A stretch of 31,804 nucleotides of DNA from Desulfosporosinus sp. (GCA_016278585.1 JADQBO010000484.1:1-31804); one strand, 5' to 3'; shown: positions 1-8,311, numbered from the stretch's first letter. Made by a program: numbers and translations. The notes: generated by a model from the letters alone, not told the origin.

Positions 1-2432
1 AATTCATCCCCGTTTTCGCGAGTAAATACCTTAACATCAACAATTTTCCCTGCTTCTCCGTGGGGCACTCGTAAGGAAGTATCACGCACCTCGCGTGCCT
101 TTTCTCCGAAGATGGCACGAAGTAAGCGTTCTTCAGCCGTAAGCTCTGTCTCACCCTTGGGGGTTACTTTTCCGACCAAGATATCCCCGGGTCGAACTTC
201 AGCTCCAATTCGAATAATTCCACGTTCATCAAGATCTTTCAAGACATCTTCTCCGACATTTGGAATGTCGCGAGTGATTTCTTCCGGTCCAAGCTTTGTG
301 TCACGAGCATCTGATTCATACTCTTCAATGTGAATAGATGTATAGTAATCCTCTCGAACAAGCTTTTCGCTCAGCAAGATTGCATCCTCGTAGTTATACC
401 CCTCCCAAGTCATGAAGGCTACTAAGACATTACGACCTAAGGCAAGTTCTCCATGGTCTGTCGATGGACCATCCGCAATAATTTGGCTGGCCTCAACTAT
501 CTCACCTTTTTTAACAATGGGTCGCTGGTTTATACAGGTTCCTTGGTTAGAACGAGAATACTTAAGAAGTTTGTGTTTCTCTGTAGTTCCATCTTCGCCA
601 AGGACGATGATCTCGTCCGCAGTCGCTCGCTCCACGACTCCAGCTCGTTTAGTGATTGCACAAACGCCAGAGTCTTTAGCCGTCTTATATTCCATCCCTG
701 TCCCTACATAAGGCGAGTCGGTACGCAAAAGGGGTACAGCCTGTCGTTGCATATTTGAACCCATCAGAGCCCTGTTGGCATCGTCATGCTCTAGGAAGGG
801 TATAAGGGCTGTAGCAATAGAAACCATTTGTTTCGGAGAAACGTCCATATAGTCTACCCGATTTGGGGACACATGCACAAAATCCGGTCCATGTCGCCCA
901 TCGATTTTTTCCCCAAGAAACTTACCATTTTCATCAAGAGGCGCATTAGCTTGTGCCACGATGAATTTTTCTTCTTCATCCGCTGTTAAATAATGAATCT
1001 CATCTGTGACTCTACCGCTCTCCTTATCCGCCATGCGGTAAGGGGCCTCAATAAAGCCATAGGGATTAATACGACCAAATGTACTTAAGGATCCAATCAA
1101 GCCAATGTTTGGGCCTTCCGGTGTCTCTACCGGACACATTCTTCCATAGTGGGAGAAGTGGACGTCACGCACTTCAAAACCTGCACGCTCCCTGCTCAAC
1201 CCTCCAGGTCCTAAGGCACTTAAACGACGCTTATGAGTTAACTCTGCTAACGGATTTGTTTGATCCATAAACTGCGATAACTGGCTGCTACCAAAGAACT
1301 CCTTGATGGCAGCTACAACAGGTCGTATATTAATTAATACTTGAGGAGTAATTACTTCTACATCTTGAATTGTCATCCGTTCGCGTACCACGCGTTCCAT
1401 ACGAGATAATCCAATTCTGAATTGATTCTGTAGAAGTTCCCCAACTGAGCGCAACCTACGATTCCCTAAATGGTCAATGTCATCTTTGTGACCTTCACCC
1501 TCCATTAAGGCAAGCATCCGCTTAACGCTGGCCACAATGTCGCCGCGTGTCAAATGTCGAACCTCCATCGGTGGTAACTCGTCAGGATCTTGGAAATCTC
1601 CTAGTTTCTTATTAAGTTTATAACGACCAACCTTGGCTAAATCATACCGTTTGGCATCAAAGAACAGAGCTTCCAATAATGAACGCGCGCTGTCAACAGT
1701 CGGCGGTTCACCTGGTCTTAATCGTTTATAGATTTCAACTAATGCTTCTTCGGTAGACTCCGAACTGTCCCTTTCCAAGGTAGCACGGATATATTCATTA
1801 TCGTTAAATAGCTCTAATATCTGGCCGTTACTAGCATACCCTAAAGCACGAATAAGAACGGTGCCTGGTAGTTTTCTTGTCCGGTCAACCCTAACAAAAA
1901 TGTTATCATTTACATCCGTTTCAAATTCCAACCATGCTCCACGATTCGGAATAACCGTTGCCCCATAGAGCTTCTTTCCACTCGGATCGATTTGTTCAGC
2001 ATAATAGACTCCTGGCGAGCGAACAAGTTGGCTGACAATAACACGTTCAGCGCCGTTAATAATAAAGGTACCTTTGTCAGTCATTAATGGGAAATCCCCC
2101 ATAAAGACTTCCTGTTCTTTCACTTCCCCAGTTTCCTTGTTGATCAAGCGTACCTTTACACGGAGTGGCGCGGCATATGTAACATCGCGTTCTTTACACT
2201 CCTCCACCTGATATTTAGCTTCCCCAAGGCTATAATCGACAAACTCTAATACGAGATTGCCAGTGAAATCTTGAATCGGCGAAATATCGCGAAACATGTC
2301 GCGTAACCCTTCATCAAGAAACCACCGATAGGAGTTCTGTTGGATTTCAATCAAATTTGGCATGTCGAGAACTTCACGGATTCTAGAGTAACTCCAGCGT
2401 TCCCTCGTTCCGACCTTAACAGGATAGAACAT
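1..2432 (-). CDS. rpoB: RNA polymerase beta subunit (3' end beyond window)
   Basis: Beta subunit of the core RNA polymerase; forms the catalytic cleft with beta prime. 810 codons are present, running off the left edge without a stop, so roughly the C-terminal third is missing. The protein starts MFYPVKVGTRERWSYSRI, and the start is fixed by a GAGGGGTG ribosome site 8 bases upstream. The rifampicin pocket is intact at residues 383-420 (GSSQLSQFMDQTNPL followed by THKRRLSALGPGG). D390, H400 and S405 match E. coli D516, H526 and S531, so no common resistance substitution is visible. It is followed by MCPVETPEGPNIGLIGSL, a signature of the family. The gene is separated from rplL by 378 bases holding a terminator and a promoter. 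Confidence 0.98.
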   Translation of the reverse strand, partial: MFYPVKVGTRERWSYSRIREVLDMPNLIEIQQNSYRWFLDEGLRDMFRDISPIQDFTGNLVLEFVDYSLGEAKYQVEECKERDVTYAAPLRVKVRLINKETGEVKEQEVFMGDFPLMTDKGTFIINGAERVIVSQLVRSPGVYYAEQIDPSGKKLYGATVIPNRGAWLEFETDVNDNIFVRVDRTRKLPGTVLIRALGYASNGQILELFNDNEYIRATLERDSSESTEEALVEIYKRLRPGEPPTVDSARSLLEALFFDAKRYDLAKVGRYKLNKKLGDFQDPDELPPMEVRHLTRGDIVASVKRMLALMEGEGHKDDIDHLGNRRLRSVGELLQNQFRIGLSRMERVVRERMTIQDVEVITPQVLINIRPVVAAIKEFFGSSQLSQFMDQTNPLAELTHKRRLSALGPGGLSRERAGFEVRDVHFSHYGRMCPVETPEGPNIGLIGSLSTFGRINPYGFIEAPYRMADKESGRVTDEIHYLTADEEEKFIVAQANAPLDENGKFLGEKIDGRHGPDFVHVSPNRVDYMDVSPKQMVSIATALIPFLEHDDANRALMGSNMQRQAVPLLRTDSPYVGTGMEYKTAKDSGVCAITKRAGVVERATADEIIVLGEDGTTEKHKLLKYSRSNQGTCINQRPIVKKGEIVEASQIIADGPSTDHGELALGRNVLVAFMTWEGYNYEDAILLSEKLVREDYYTSIHIEEYESDARDTKLGPEEITRDIPNVGEDVLKDLDERGIIRIGAEVRPGDILVGKVTPKGETELTAEERLLRAIFGEKAREVRDTSLRVPHGEAGKIVDVKVFTRENGDE

Positions 2433-2472
2433 TTACGTTTCACCCCTCAGTGTGGTTTTCTCTCATTGAGGT

Positions 2473-2500
2473 ATTATAATATATTGACATATACAGCCAA
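2473..2500 (-). promoter_or_regulatory. weak proximal promoter candidate for rpoB
   Basis: On the minus strand a TATAAT (2473-2478) lies 16 bases after a TTGGCT (2495-2500), about 40 bases before the rpoB start. The -35 is poor, so the stronger promoter at 2665-2693 is the better candidate. Confidence 0.3.
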
Positions 2501-2664
2501 AAGCAAGGCCTTTAAAAGAACCTCGCTTAACTGTTTATGATGTTCCGCTATCATTCCGACAATTTCAAAGAAAATATCTCCTTATTACCTAATTCATGCG
2601 AATCATTACCATAGCATGGGTGGAATAAGTAATAAATTCCATTTAGGCATAGTAACATTTCTAA

Positions 2665-2693
2665 AGTATACCAAAACGAAGGGCCTTTGTCAA
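2665..2693 (-). promoter_or_regulatory. promoter for rpoB
   Basis: The minus strand reads TTGACA (2688-2693), a 17-base spacer, then TATACT (2665-2670): a near-consensus SigA promoter. Transcription would begin near 2658 and leave about 225 bases of leader before rpoB. Together with the terminator at 2764-2795 it lets rpoB be expressed separately from rplJL. The rest of the 2433-2810 gap holds a hairpin with 8-base arms (2501-2508 with 2521-2528) and a 6-base one (2621-2626 with 2636-2641), and no convincing gene. Confidence 0.6.
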
Positions 2694-2763
2694 GAAATTA
2701 TTTAAGATATTTAAAGCCCATCCAATCTAAAGACTCCAAGGAGGTATCAGCATCTCAAATATT

Positions 2764-2795
2764 AAAGAAGGCACTCTCTATAAGAGAGTACCTTC
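2764..2795 (-). terminator. terminator or attenuator between rplL and rpoB
   Basis: Two 13-base arms (2767-2779 and 2783-2795) pair around a 3-base loop. The one imperfect pair is a G-U wobble only in the minus-strand RNA, which argues for that direction. The RNA continues with TTTAATATTT, a weak U tract, so read-through to rpoB is likely partial. Confidence 0.6.
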
Positions 2796-2810
2796 ACGTT
2801 TGAAAAACTC

Positions 2811-3188
2811 TTATTTAACTTCGACAGTTGCGCCAGCTTCAGTTAATTTAGCTTTTAAAGCTTCAGCTTCGTCTTTTGAGACTTTCTCTTTAACCGGTTT
2901 TGGAGCGTTGTCTACGAGATCTTTTGCCTCTTTGAGACCAAGACCAGTTGCTTCACGAACTACTTTAATAACACCGATTTTAGAAGCTCCGCAATTCATT
3001 AACATGACATCAAATTCTGTTTTCTCTTCAGCTGCATCAGCTACAGGAGCTGCAGCTCCTCCGCCTACAACTGCTACTGGAGCAGCAGCACTTACGCCAA
3101 ATTCCTCTTCAAAAGCCTTTACGAGTTCAGATAACTCAAGGACGGTTAAACCTTTAACGGTTTCGAGAATTTCATTTACTTTAGACAT
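2811..3188 (-). CDS. rplL: 50S ribosomal protein L7/L12
   Basis: Stalk protein of the large ribosomal subunit; dimers bind L10 and recruit elongation-factor GTPases. It has 125 residues, the usual length. The N-terminal dimerisation helices (MSKVNEILETVKGLTVLEL) are followed by an Ala/Val/Gly-rich hinge at about residues 34-55. The C-terminal factor-binding domain carries GLGLKEAKDLVDNAPKPVKE. An AGGGGG ribosome site precedes the ATG. It lies 52 bases after rplJ in the same transcript. Confidence 0.98.
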   Translation of the reverse strand: MSKVNEILETVKGLTVLELSELVKAFEEEFGVSAAAPVAVVGGGAAAPVADAAEEKTEFDVMLMNCGASKIGVIKVVREATGLGLKEAKDLVDNAPKPVKEKVSKDEAEALKAKLTEAGATVEVK

Positions 3189-3240
3189 TTTAATTTTCCC
3201 CCTTATTATTATAAAGCATTTTTTTACCTGTAGTTAGCAA

Positions 3241-3768
3241 CTATTGAGCTGCCTTAAGCTTACGCACTTCTTCCAATGCATACCCCATCTTACGGATAGG
3301 CCCTTGGAGAACATTAACCATACCTGCAAGAGGCGCTTGCATGCCGCGCACAACCATAGTGAGTAAGACTTCGCGAGAAGGCAGATCGGCTAGAGCTTTT
3401 ACGCCCTCAGCCCCAATAACTCTTCCTTCTAGTACTCCAGCTTTAATCTGGAATTTCTTTAATTTGTTTGCTTTTGCAAAGTCCATTAATATTTTGGCAG
3501 GAGCGACAGGATCTTCACTAAATGCAAGAGCCGTCGGACCTTTAAGATAGGAATCCAGGCCCTCTACTCCTAGTTCATCAGCCGCGCGACGTACAAGGGT
3601 GTTTTTTAGAACCCGATACTCGACTCCAGCTTTACGTAATTCAGCACGCAATTGCGTTGCCTGGGCTACGGTTAAGCCGCGGTAGTCAGCTAAGACTACC
3701 CCCGAAGATCGTTGGAACTTCTCCTTAATCTCCGAGACTACTAGACTTTTTTCTTCGATGTTAGGCAT
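3241..3768 (-). CDS. rplJ: 50S ribosomal protein L10
   Basis: Base of the ribosomal stalk; binds 23S rRNA and carries L7/L12 dimers on its C-terminal helix. It also represses its own operon by binding the leader upstream. The start chosen is the ATG giving MPNIEEKSLVVSEIKEKF (175 aa), behind a perfect GGAGGT. An in-frame upstream start would add 12 residues lacking a ribosome site and foreign to the family. The N-terminal rRNA-binding part contains VLADYRGLTVAQATQLRAEL. The C-terminal helix ends KMGYALEEVRKLKAAQ. Confidence 0.97.
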   Translation of the reverse strand: MPNIEEKSLVVSEIKEKFQRSSGVVLADYRGLTVAQATQLRAELRKAGVEYRVLKNTLVRRAADELGVEGLDSYLKGPTALAFSEDPVAPAKILMDFAKANKLKKFQIKAGVLEGRVIGAEGVKALADLPSREVLLTMVVRGMQAPLAGMVNVLQGPIRKMGYALEEVRKLKAAQ

Positions 3769-3802
3769 TCTGTGTACCTCCTTCCATTCAGATAAACTCA
3801 GC

Positions 3803-3926
3803 AAAAAACCTCCGCGCTAGCAGAGGTTAAGAATGCCAAATGAATATCTATCGGCGTAATCTTCCAACCTCGGCAGGACATTAAGCCTTACGGCACCTGC
3901 TTTCTACAGCGGACATTATTCAATTC
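3803..3926 (-). promoter_or_regulatory. L10 leader with attenuator hairpin
   Basis: The untranslated leader of rplJ-rplL. The minus strand contains the L10-leader hallmark TCCTGCCGAGG (about 3867-3880) after a GC-rich arm. It ends in a hairpin, AACCTC (minus copy of 3823-3828) pairing with GAGGTT (3807-3812) and extended by three inner pairs, followed by TTTTTT. That layout matches the autoregulatory L10 leader of Firmicutes, where binding of L10(L12)4 favours termination. The match is from memory of the motif, not a covariance search. Confidence 0.75.
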
Positions 3927-3932
3927 CTGATA

Positions 3933-3961
3933 AGTCTATCTCATTTGTCGAACATTGTCAA
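3933..3961 (-). promoter_or_regulatory. promoter for rplJ-rplL
   Basis: On the minus strand TTGACA (3956-3961), a 17-base spacer, then TAGACT (3933-3938), immediately after the rplA stop codon. The predicted start near 3926 coincides with the beginning of the L10 leader. Confidence 0.6.
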
Positions 3962-3972
3962 GAGCATCTTAT

Positions 3973-4665
3973 TTAGAGGGCTTTTGCAGGGTTGATGCGT
4001 ACGCCAGGTCCCATCGTTGAAGACACCGTGACACTCCGCATGAACTGACCCTTAGCAGCAGCAGGTTTAGCCTTAAGCAAGGTCTCCCCTAATACATGAT
4101 AGTTCTCTAACAGCTGTTCTACACTAAATGAAGCTTTGCCGATTGGAGCATGTATAATACCCGCTTTATCCGCACGGTATTCAATCTTACCAGCCTTGAT
4201 TTCTTTGATCGCACGAGTTACATCGAGGGTAACAGTTCCAGTTTTCGGGTTAGGCATAAGTCCTTTGGGTCCCAAAACTCGACCCAGCTTACCGACCATT
4301 CCCATCATGTCTGGTGTGGCAACAACTACTTCAAAGCCAAACCAACCTTGCTCAATCTTAGCAATCATGTCTTCAGCTCCGACAAAGTCCGCTCCCGCTA
4401 ACTCTGCTTCCTTAGCCTTCTCCCCTTTGGCAAATACCAACACCGATCGGGTTTTTCCTGTCCCATTCGGGAGCACAATAGCACCACGAATTTGTTGGTC
4501 CGCATGACGGGTATCAATGCCCAATTTAAAAGCAGCTTCTACGGTCTCATCGAACTTAGCTTTAGCGTTAGCTTTTACGATTGATAAAGCCTCTGTTGGT
4601 TCGTGGAGCGTTGAACGATCAAATGATTTTACAGCCTCTTGATACTTTTTGCCTACTTTAGCCAT
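3973..4665 (-). CDS. rplA: 50S ribosomal protein L1
   Basis: Large-subunit protein at the ribosomal L1 stalk, helping release E-site tRNA; in many bacteria it also represses the rplK-rplA message. It has 230 residues from the ATG of MAKVGKKYQEAVKSFDRS, placed behind AAGGAGG. A longer in-frame reading adds 14 unlikely residues. The signature stretch MGMVGKLGRVLGPKGLMPNP and the C-terminal VSSTMGPGVRINPA are present. It is 50 bases downstream of rplK. Confidence 0.97.
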   Translation of the reverse strand: MAKVGKKYQEAVKSFDRSTLHEPTEALSIVKANAKAKFDETVEAAFKLGIDTRHADQQIRGAIVLPNGTGKTRSVLVFAKGEKAKEAELAGADFVGAEDMIAKIEQGWFGFEVVVATPDMMGMVGKLGRVLGPKGLMPNPKTGTVTLDVTRAIKEIKAGKIEYRADKAGIIHAPIGKASFSVEQLLENYHVLGETLLKAKPAAAKGQFMRSVTVSSTMGPGVRINPAKAL

Positions 4666-4715
4666 TCTATTAACCTCCTTGTGGTAATGCGGGCTTAGCC
4701 CTCCCACAGTATTTA

Positions 4716-5144
4716 TTAACCTTCAACAACGTCGATTCCCATGCTCCGCGCAGTTCCTTCAATCATGCGCATTGCTGCCTCGATGCTTGCTGCATTTAAG
4801 TCCTTCATCTTAATATCCGCGATTTCGCGTATTTTTGACTGAGGAACAGCCGCAACCTTTTTACGGTTCGGCTCAGCAGAGCCCGAATTAATATTAGCAG
4901 CTTTTTTAAGTAATACTGCTGCTGGCGGAGTTTTTGTAATAAAGGTAAAGGAGCGGTCTTCGTACACAGTTATTTCGACAGGAATAATAAGCCCCGCTTG
5001 ATCCTTTGTACGCTCATTGTACTCCTTGCAAAACGCCATAATATTAACCCCGTGCTGACCCAAAGCCGGACCAACCGGAGGTGCAGGTGTTGCCTTTCCC
5101 GCATTGATCGCTAATTTTACCAATCCAATTACTTTCTTTGCCAT
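4716..5144 (-). CDS. rplK: 50S ribosomal protein L11
   Basis: Binds 23S rRNA at the GTPase-associated centre, near the thiostrepton site and the stringent factor. It has 142 residues from MAKKVIGLVKLAINAGKA. The N-terminal domain has the proline-rich ATPAPPVGPALGQHGVNIM, and the C-terminal RNA-binding domain contains the DLNAASIEAAMRMIEGTARS stretch. A second ATG two codons upstream (5150) sits closer to the AAGGGGGTG site, so the first residues could be MTMAKK. It is part of the nusG-rplK-rplA run. Confidence 0.96.
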   Translation of the reverse strand: MAKKVIGLVKLAINAGKATPAPPVGPALGQHGVNIMAFCKEYNERTKDQAGLIIPVEITVYEDRSFTFITKTPPAAVLLKKAANINSGSAEPNRKKVAAVPQSKIREIADIKMKDLNAASIEAAMRMIEGTARSMGIDVVEG

Positions 5145-5176
5145 TGTCATTACACCCCCTTGTTAGGATAACCCTA

Positions 5177-5704
5177 TTAGTCTAGTTTTTGAACCTGTGT
5201 AAACTCAAGTTCCACGGGAGTCTCTCTTCCAAACATAGATACCTCAACCCGCAGTTTGCCTTTATCGGCCAGGATTTCCCGAACTACTCCAACAAAGTCT
5301 TTGAACGGACCAGCGATAACTTGGACACTCTGATTAACTTCAAAATCAATCCGCGTTTGAATCTCGTCCATTCCCATTTGTTTAAGAATCGCGACAACCT
5401 CGTTGTCCAATAACGGAATCGGTTTAGTTCCAGAGCCAACAAATCCAGTGACTCCAGGAGTATTACGTACAACATACCACGAATCATCCGTCATTTCCAT
5501 TTCTACAAGTACGTAACCTGGATATACCTTGCGCTTGGTGATTTTCTGTTTGCCGTTTTTAAACTCGATTTCATCTTCCATCGGGACGAGCACACGAAAA
5601 ATCTTCTCTTCCATATTCATGGACTCTACGCGTTTTTCGAGATTCATCTTCACCTTATTCTCATAGCCAGAATAGGTATGAATCACAAACCAATCTTTTG
5701 CCAT
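5177..5704 (-). CDS. nusG: transcription termination/antitermination protein NusG
   Basis: Binds RNA polymerase and modulates pausing and termination; also couples transcription to translation. Its 175 residues show the NGN domain first (KDWFVIHTYSGYENKVKMNL, then KVYPGYVLVEMEMTDDSWYV and RNTPGVTGFVG). The C-terminal KOW domain follows (VIAGPFKDFVGVVREI). The ATG follows GAGGAGGT. It lies 39 bases after secE, the usual secE-nusG pairing. Confidence 0.97.
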   Translation of the reverse strand: MAKDWFVIHTYSGYENKVKMNLEKRVESMNMEEKIFRVLVPMEDEIEFKNGKQKITKRKVYPGYVLVEMEMTDDSWYVVRNTPGVTGFVGSGTKPIPLLDNEVVAILKQMGMDEIQTRIDFEVNQSVQVIAGPFKDFVGVVREILADKGKLRVEVSMFGRETPVELEFTQVQKLD

Positions 5705-5743
5705 TTCTCAGGGACCTCCTCAGACACTGCCGTAGTTCATATG

Positions 5744-5965
5744 TTAGGGCAGTAGCATGGTCAAGGCTGCGCTTAAACCGCTATCAACTATCCACATTAG
5801 AATGGATACAATCGCTACTGCAATAAACACAACTCCTGTGTAAGTTAGCAACTGTCTGCGGCTCGGCCAATGAACTTTCTTGAGTTCACTCAAAACCCCA
5901 CGGAAATACTCCATCGCCTTTTCTTTCTGTCGCTGAGTATTGGCCGGTTTCTTCAACTCGCCCAT
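5744..5965 (-). CDS. secE: preprotein translocase subunit SecE
   Basis: Small membrane subunit of the SecYEG protein-export channel. It has 73 residues: a charged N-terminal amphipathic part with the family hallmark LKKVHWPSRRQLLTYT at about 29-44, then one membrane helix (GVVFIAVAIVSILMWIV). This is the short single-span form usual in Firmicutes. The ATG is chosen over a GTG immediately before it; the ribosome site is AAGGATGTG. Confidence 0.95.
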   Translation of the reverse strand: MGELKKPANTQRQKEKAMEYFRGVLSELKKVHWPSRRQLLTYTGVVFIAVAIVSILMWIVDSGLSAALTMLLP

Positions 5966-6048
5966 CACTTCACATCCTTACAGACATCCATGTCATCGAC
6001 TCCGTGACAACGCCCCCTGGCGTTTATCTAAACTAGTGCAAAAAAAAA

Positions 6049-6198
6049 TTACTTTGTTTCCTTATGCAGAGTATGGCTCTTGCAAAACTTACAAAACTTT
6101 TGAGTTTCCAAGCGATCTGGGTTATTTTTCTTATTTTTCATAGTAGCATAGTTACGGTGCTTGCAATCCGTACACGCTAAAATAATGCCAACACGCAT
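6049..6198 (-). CDS. rpmG: 50S ribosomal protein L33
   Basis: A 49-residue ribosomal protein: MRVGIILACTDCKHRNY near the start, NPDRLETQKFCKFCKSH, then a lysine-rich tail ending in ETK. Two CXXC pairs (CTDC and CKFC) show that it is the zinc-binding form; zinc-free paralogues lack these cysteines. The ATG follows GGGAGGTG. It heads the rpmG-secE-nusG group, as in other Firmicutes. A GC-rich 6-base hairpin (6009-6024) lies in the 83-base gap to secE. Confidence 0.96.
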   Translation of the reverse strand: MRVGIILACTDCKHRNYATMKNKKNNPDRLETQKFCKFCKSHTLHKETK

Positions 6199-6251
6199 TC
6201 ACGAACACCTCCCGACGGTAGGACGCTGTATTTTTATCCATTACTCAAAAT

Positions 6252-6280
6252 ACTTTATCATAAGATAATTTCACTGTCAA
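6252..6280 (-). promoter_or_regulatory. promoter for rpmG-secE-nusG-rplK-rplA
   Basis: The minus strand has TTGACA (6275-6280), a 17-base spacer and TAAAGT (6252-6257), 54 bases ahead of rpmG and just after the tRNA terminator. Confidence 0.65.
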
Positions 6281-6295
6281 GGAAATTTATCTTAT

Positions 6296-6320
6296 AACAA
6301 AAAAGACAGCGTTGCTGTCT
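6296..6320 (-). terminator. terminator of the tRNA-Thr/tRNA-fMet unit
   Basis: Arms AGACAGC and GCTGTCT (6304-6310 and 6314-6320) close a 3-base loop and are followed in the minus-strand RNA by TTTTTTG. It separates the tRNA transcript from rpmG. Confidence 0.85.
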
Positions 6321-6327
6321 ATCTAAT

Positions 6328-6402
6328 TGGTTGCGGGGGCCGGATTTGAACCGACGACCTTCGGGTTATGAGCCCGACGAGCTGCCACTGCTCCACCCCG
6401 CG
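6328..6402 (-). tRNA. initiator tRNA-fMet (CAT)
   Basis: Complete cloverleaf with an encoded CCA. The anticodon loop CTCATAA sits on a stem with three consecutive G-C pairs (TCGGG/CCCGA), and the acceptor stem begins with an unpaired C1-A72. Both are hallmarks of the initiator tRNA rather than elongator tRNA-Met. It lies about 100 bases downstream of tRNA-Thr, with nothing recognisable between. Confidence 0.95.
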
Positions 6403-6504
6403 ACATTACCTGTTAAGTTTTCCTAAGTGATTGCTATCTATGCAAAGAATACCACCAGCAATAAATCATGTGCAACGACTCGCCTTACAATCTTCGTTAC
6501 TGTT

Positions 6505-6580
6505 TGGAGCCGACGGCAGGACTCGAACCTGTAACCTGCTGATTACAAATCAGCTGCTCTACCAATTGAGCTACGTCGGC
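6505..6580 (-). tRNA. tRNA-Thr (TGT)
   Basis: 76-base cloverleaf with encoded CCA. The acceptor stem is GCCGACG/CGTCGGC, the anticodon loop TTTGTAA, and the T loop TTCGAGT. It is read together with the following tRNA-fMet. Confidence 0.96.
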
Positions 6581-6626
6581 ATTTATTCTTCGGGTGCAAC
6601 CCTTATTACCTTCAAGGCACTTACGT

Positions 6627-6655
6627 AGTTTAACACTTCTTTTTTGATAATGCAA
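6627..6655 (-). promoter_or_regulatory. promoter candidate for the tRNA pair
   Basis: The minus strand has TTGCAT (6650-6655), a 17-base spacer and TAAACT (6627-6632), about 46 bases before tRNA-Thr. Each hexamer matches consensus at only four positions. Confidence 0.4.
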
Positions 6656-6684
6656 GCCTTTTACGAAAGAAGGTTTATGTAAAA

Positions 6685-7335
6685 TTATCCATCGCGTCTC
6701 TCGAGATATCGTTCGAGCTTCCTCTTAACTCTCTGCAACGCATTATCGATTGATTTTACATGTCTTCTCAAATCAACGGCAATCTCCTGATAGGATTTAC
6801 CTTCCAAGTAGGACATGAGTACTTTCCATTCCAAAGAACTGAGTATTTCACCCATCTTTTCTTCAATGTCGTCAAATTCTTCCCGACTAATAATTAGTTC
6901 TTCAGGGTCTGTAATTCGGGTTCCTGATATTACATCGAGAAGCGTTCGATCAGAATCTTCGTCATAAATAGGCTTATTCAAAGAAACATATGAGTTTAAG
7001 GGAATGTGTTTCTGCCTTGTCGCAGTTTTAATTGCAGTAATTATCTGACGTGTAATGCATAATTCAGCAAATGCTCTAAAGGAGGAGAGTTTATCTCCAC
7101 GAAAATCTCGAATTGCCTTATAGAGTCCAATCATGCCCTCTTGAATAATATCTTCGCGATCAGCACCAATAAGAAAGTAAGAACGTGCTTTAGCTCTAAC
7201 AAAGTTTTTATACTTATTGATTAGGTATTCCAGTGCTGTAGCGTCGCCTTCTTTGGCAAGCTCAACCACCTCTTCATCCACGATAACGTCGATGATTTCG
7301 CACTCCGGTAATTCTGGTTGGGCTTGAAGAGTCAA
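6685..7335 (-). CDS. sigH: RNA polymerase sporulation sigma factor SigH
   Basis: Alternative sigma factor that turns on early sporulation and stationary-phase genes. It has 216 residues, close to B. subtilis SigH, to which long stretches correspond: KNFVRAKARSYFLIGADRED and ELCITRQIITAIKTATRQKH for region 2, KSIDNALQRVKRKLERYLE for the region 4 helix-turn-helix. The start is taken as the TTG 6 bases after GGGGGG. An upstream in-frame TTG at 7374 would add 13 residues but has a weaker ribosome site. The yacP (NYN nuclease) gene usually found between rlmB and sigH is absent. Confidence 0.95.
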   Translation of the reverse strand: MTLQAQPELPECEIIDVIVDEEVVELAKEGDATALEYLINKYKNFVRAKARSYFLIGADREDIIQEGMIGLYKAIRDFRGDKLSSFRAFAELCITRQIITAIKTATRQKHIPLNSYVSLNKPIYDEDSDRTLLDVISGTRITDPEELIISREEFDDIEEKMGEILSSLEWKVLMSYLEGKSYQEIAVDLRRHVKSIDNALQRVKRKLERYLERRDG

Positions 7336-7407
7336 GTTGATCCCCCCTACTATGTCGTCATGAAGAAGACGCAATCTCGGCTAGCCCTCGTCCACGAGAA
7401 CATCCTC

Positions 7408-7437
7408 ATTATACTCGACCCTAAAGAAAAGCGTCAA
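7408..7437 (-). promoter_or_regulatory. promoter for sigH
   Basis: The minus strand reads TTGACG (7432-7437), an 18-base spacer and TATAAT (7408-7413), giving a leader of about 65 bases before the TTG start. This looks like a housekeeping SigA promoter. Confidence 0.65.
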
Positions 7438-7552
7438 GGCGAAGTTTTGGTTGTTCTGTCGCTATTCGCAAAGTTCGAAGCTCTAAGACCAGACATAAGG
7501 TCCGAAATACACGAAAGGGAACTTTCCCAAGTTGCAATATCCTGCCCATACC

Positions 7553-8311
7553 TCATGTATCTAACCTCGAATTTGTTCTTTGTCTAAGCACTTCATAAAG
7601 CATGATCGATCCTGCAACGCTCGCGTTTAAAGATGCGACCTTCCCCTTCATAGGTAAACTCACAAGCTCGTCACAATTTTCTCGGAGTAAACGGCTTATG
7701 CCCTTCCCTTCACTACCAATGACGATGACCCTTGGGCCAGTGAGATCTGCTTCAAAAGCATCTTTCCCTCCAGCTTCAGCTCCAGACACCCAACACCCCT
7801 TCTTCTTTAACTCTTTCAAAGTTTGAACCAAATTACTTACTCGAGCTACCAAAACATGCTCGACAGCACCAGCGGATGTTTTGGCTACCGTTCCCGTTAA
7901 GGTAACGCTGCGCCGCTTGGGGATAATAACACCGTGGGCTCCAACAGCATCTACTGTTCTTAACAAGGCACCCAGATTATGAGGGTCCTCTATCTCATCG
8001 AGCATCAAGATAAAGGGGGCTTCTTGCCGCTCCTCAGCCAAGGAAAGTAGATCATCCACCTCGGCGTAATCTCTGGCAGCGATATAGGCCAACATACCCT
8101 GATGCCGCTCACGATTTGTTAACCGATCAAGGGTCTGACGATCCACAAATTGGTAAGGAATACTACGTTCATGTAATAATGACATAATGTCTTGATTCCG
8201 GCCACCGGGCCCTTCCGTGATAAGAAGCACTTTATTAACGGGTTTTCCGCTTCGTAAAAGTTCTACCACAGGATTTTTTCCATAAACTATTTCATCGTTC
8301 AAGTAGTTCAC
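7553..8311 (-). CDS. rlmB: 23S rRNA 2'-O-methyltransferase, TrmH/RlmB family
   Basis: SPOUT methyltransferase expected to methylate the ribose of a guanosine in 23S rRNA (G2251 in E. coli numbering). It has 252 residues. The N-terminal substrate-binding domain (VYGKNPVVELLRSG) is followed by motif 1 EIEDPHNLGALLRTVDAVGA near residue 106. Motifs 2 and 3 of the knotted SAM site are VIGSEGKGISRLLRENCD and LPMKGKVASLNASVAGSIML. The GTG start overlaps the thyX stop (GTGA), so translation is probably coupled. Target specificity is inferred from the family. Confidence 0.92.
   Translation of the reverse strand: MNYLNDEIVYGKNPVVELLRSGKPVNKVLLITEGPGGRNQDIMSLLHERSIPYQFVDRQTLDRLTNRERHQGMLAYIAARDYAEVDDLLSLAEERQEAPFILMLDEIEDPHNLGALLRTVDAVGAHGVIIPKRRSVTLTGTVAKTSAGAVEHVLVARVSNLVQTLKELKKKGCWVSGAEAGGKDAFEADLTGPRVIVIGSEGKGISRLLRENCDELVSLPMKGKVASLNASVAGSIMLYEVLRQRTNSRLDT

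Noticed and set aside
112..758. Several plus-strand reading frames opposite rpoB
   Set aside because: The minus frame encodes unmistakable RpoB through this stretch; the plus frames have no ribosome sites or family features.
2800..3237. 145-codon plus-strand frame opposite rplL
   Set aside because: Antisense shadow of the alanine-rich L7/L12 coding sequence.
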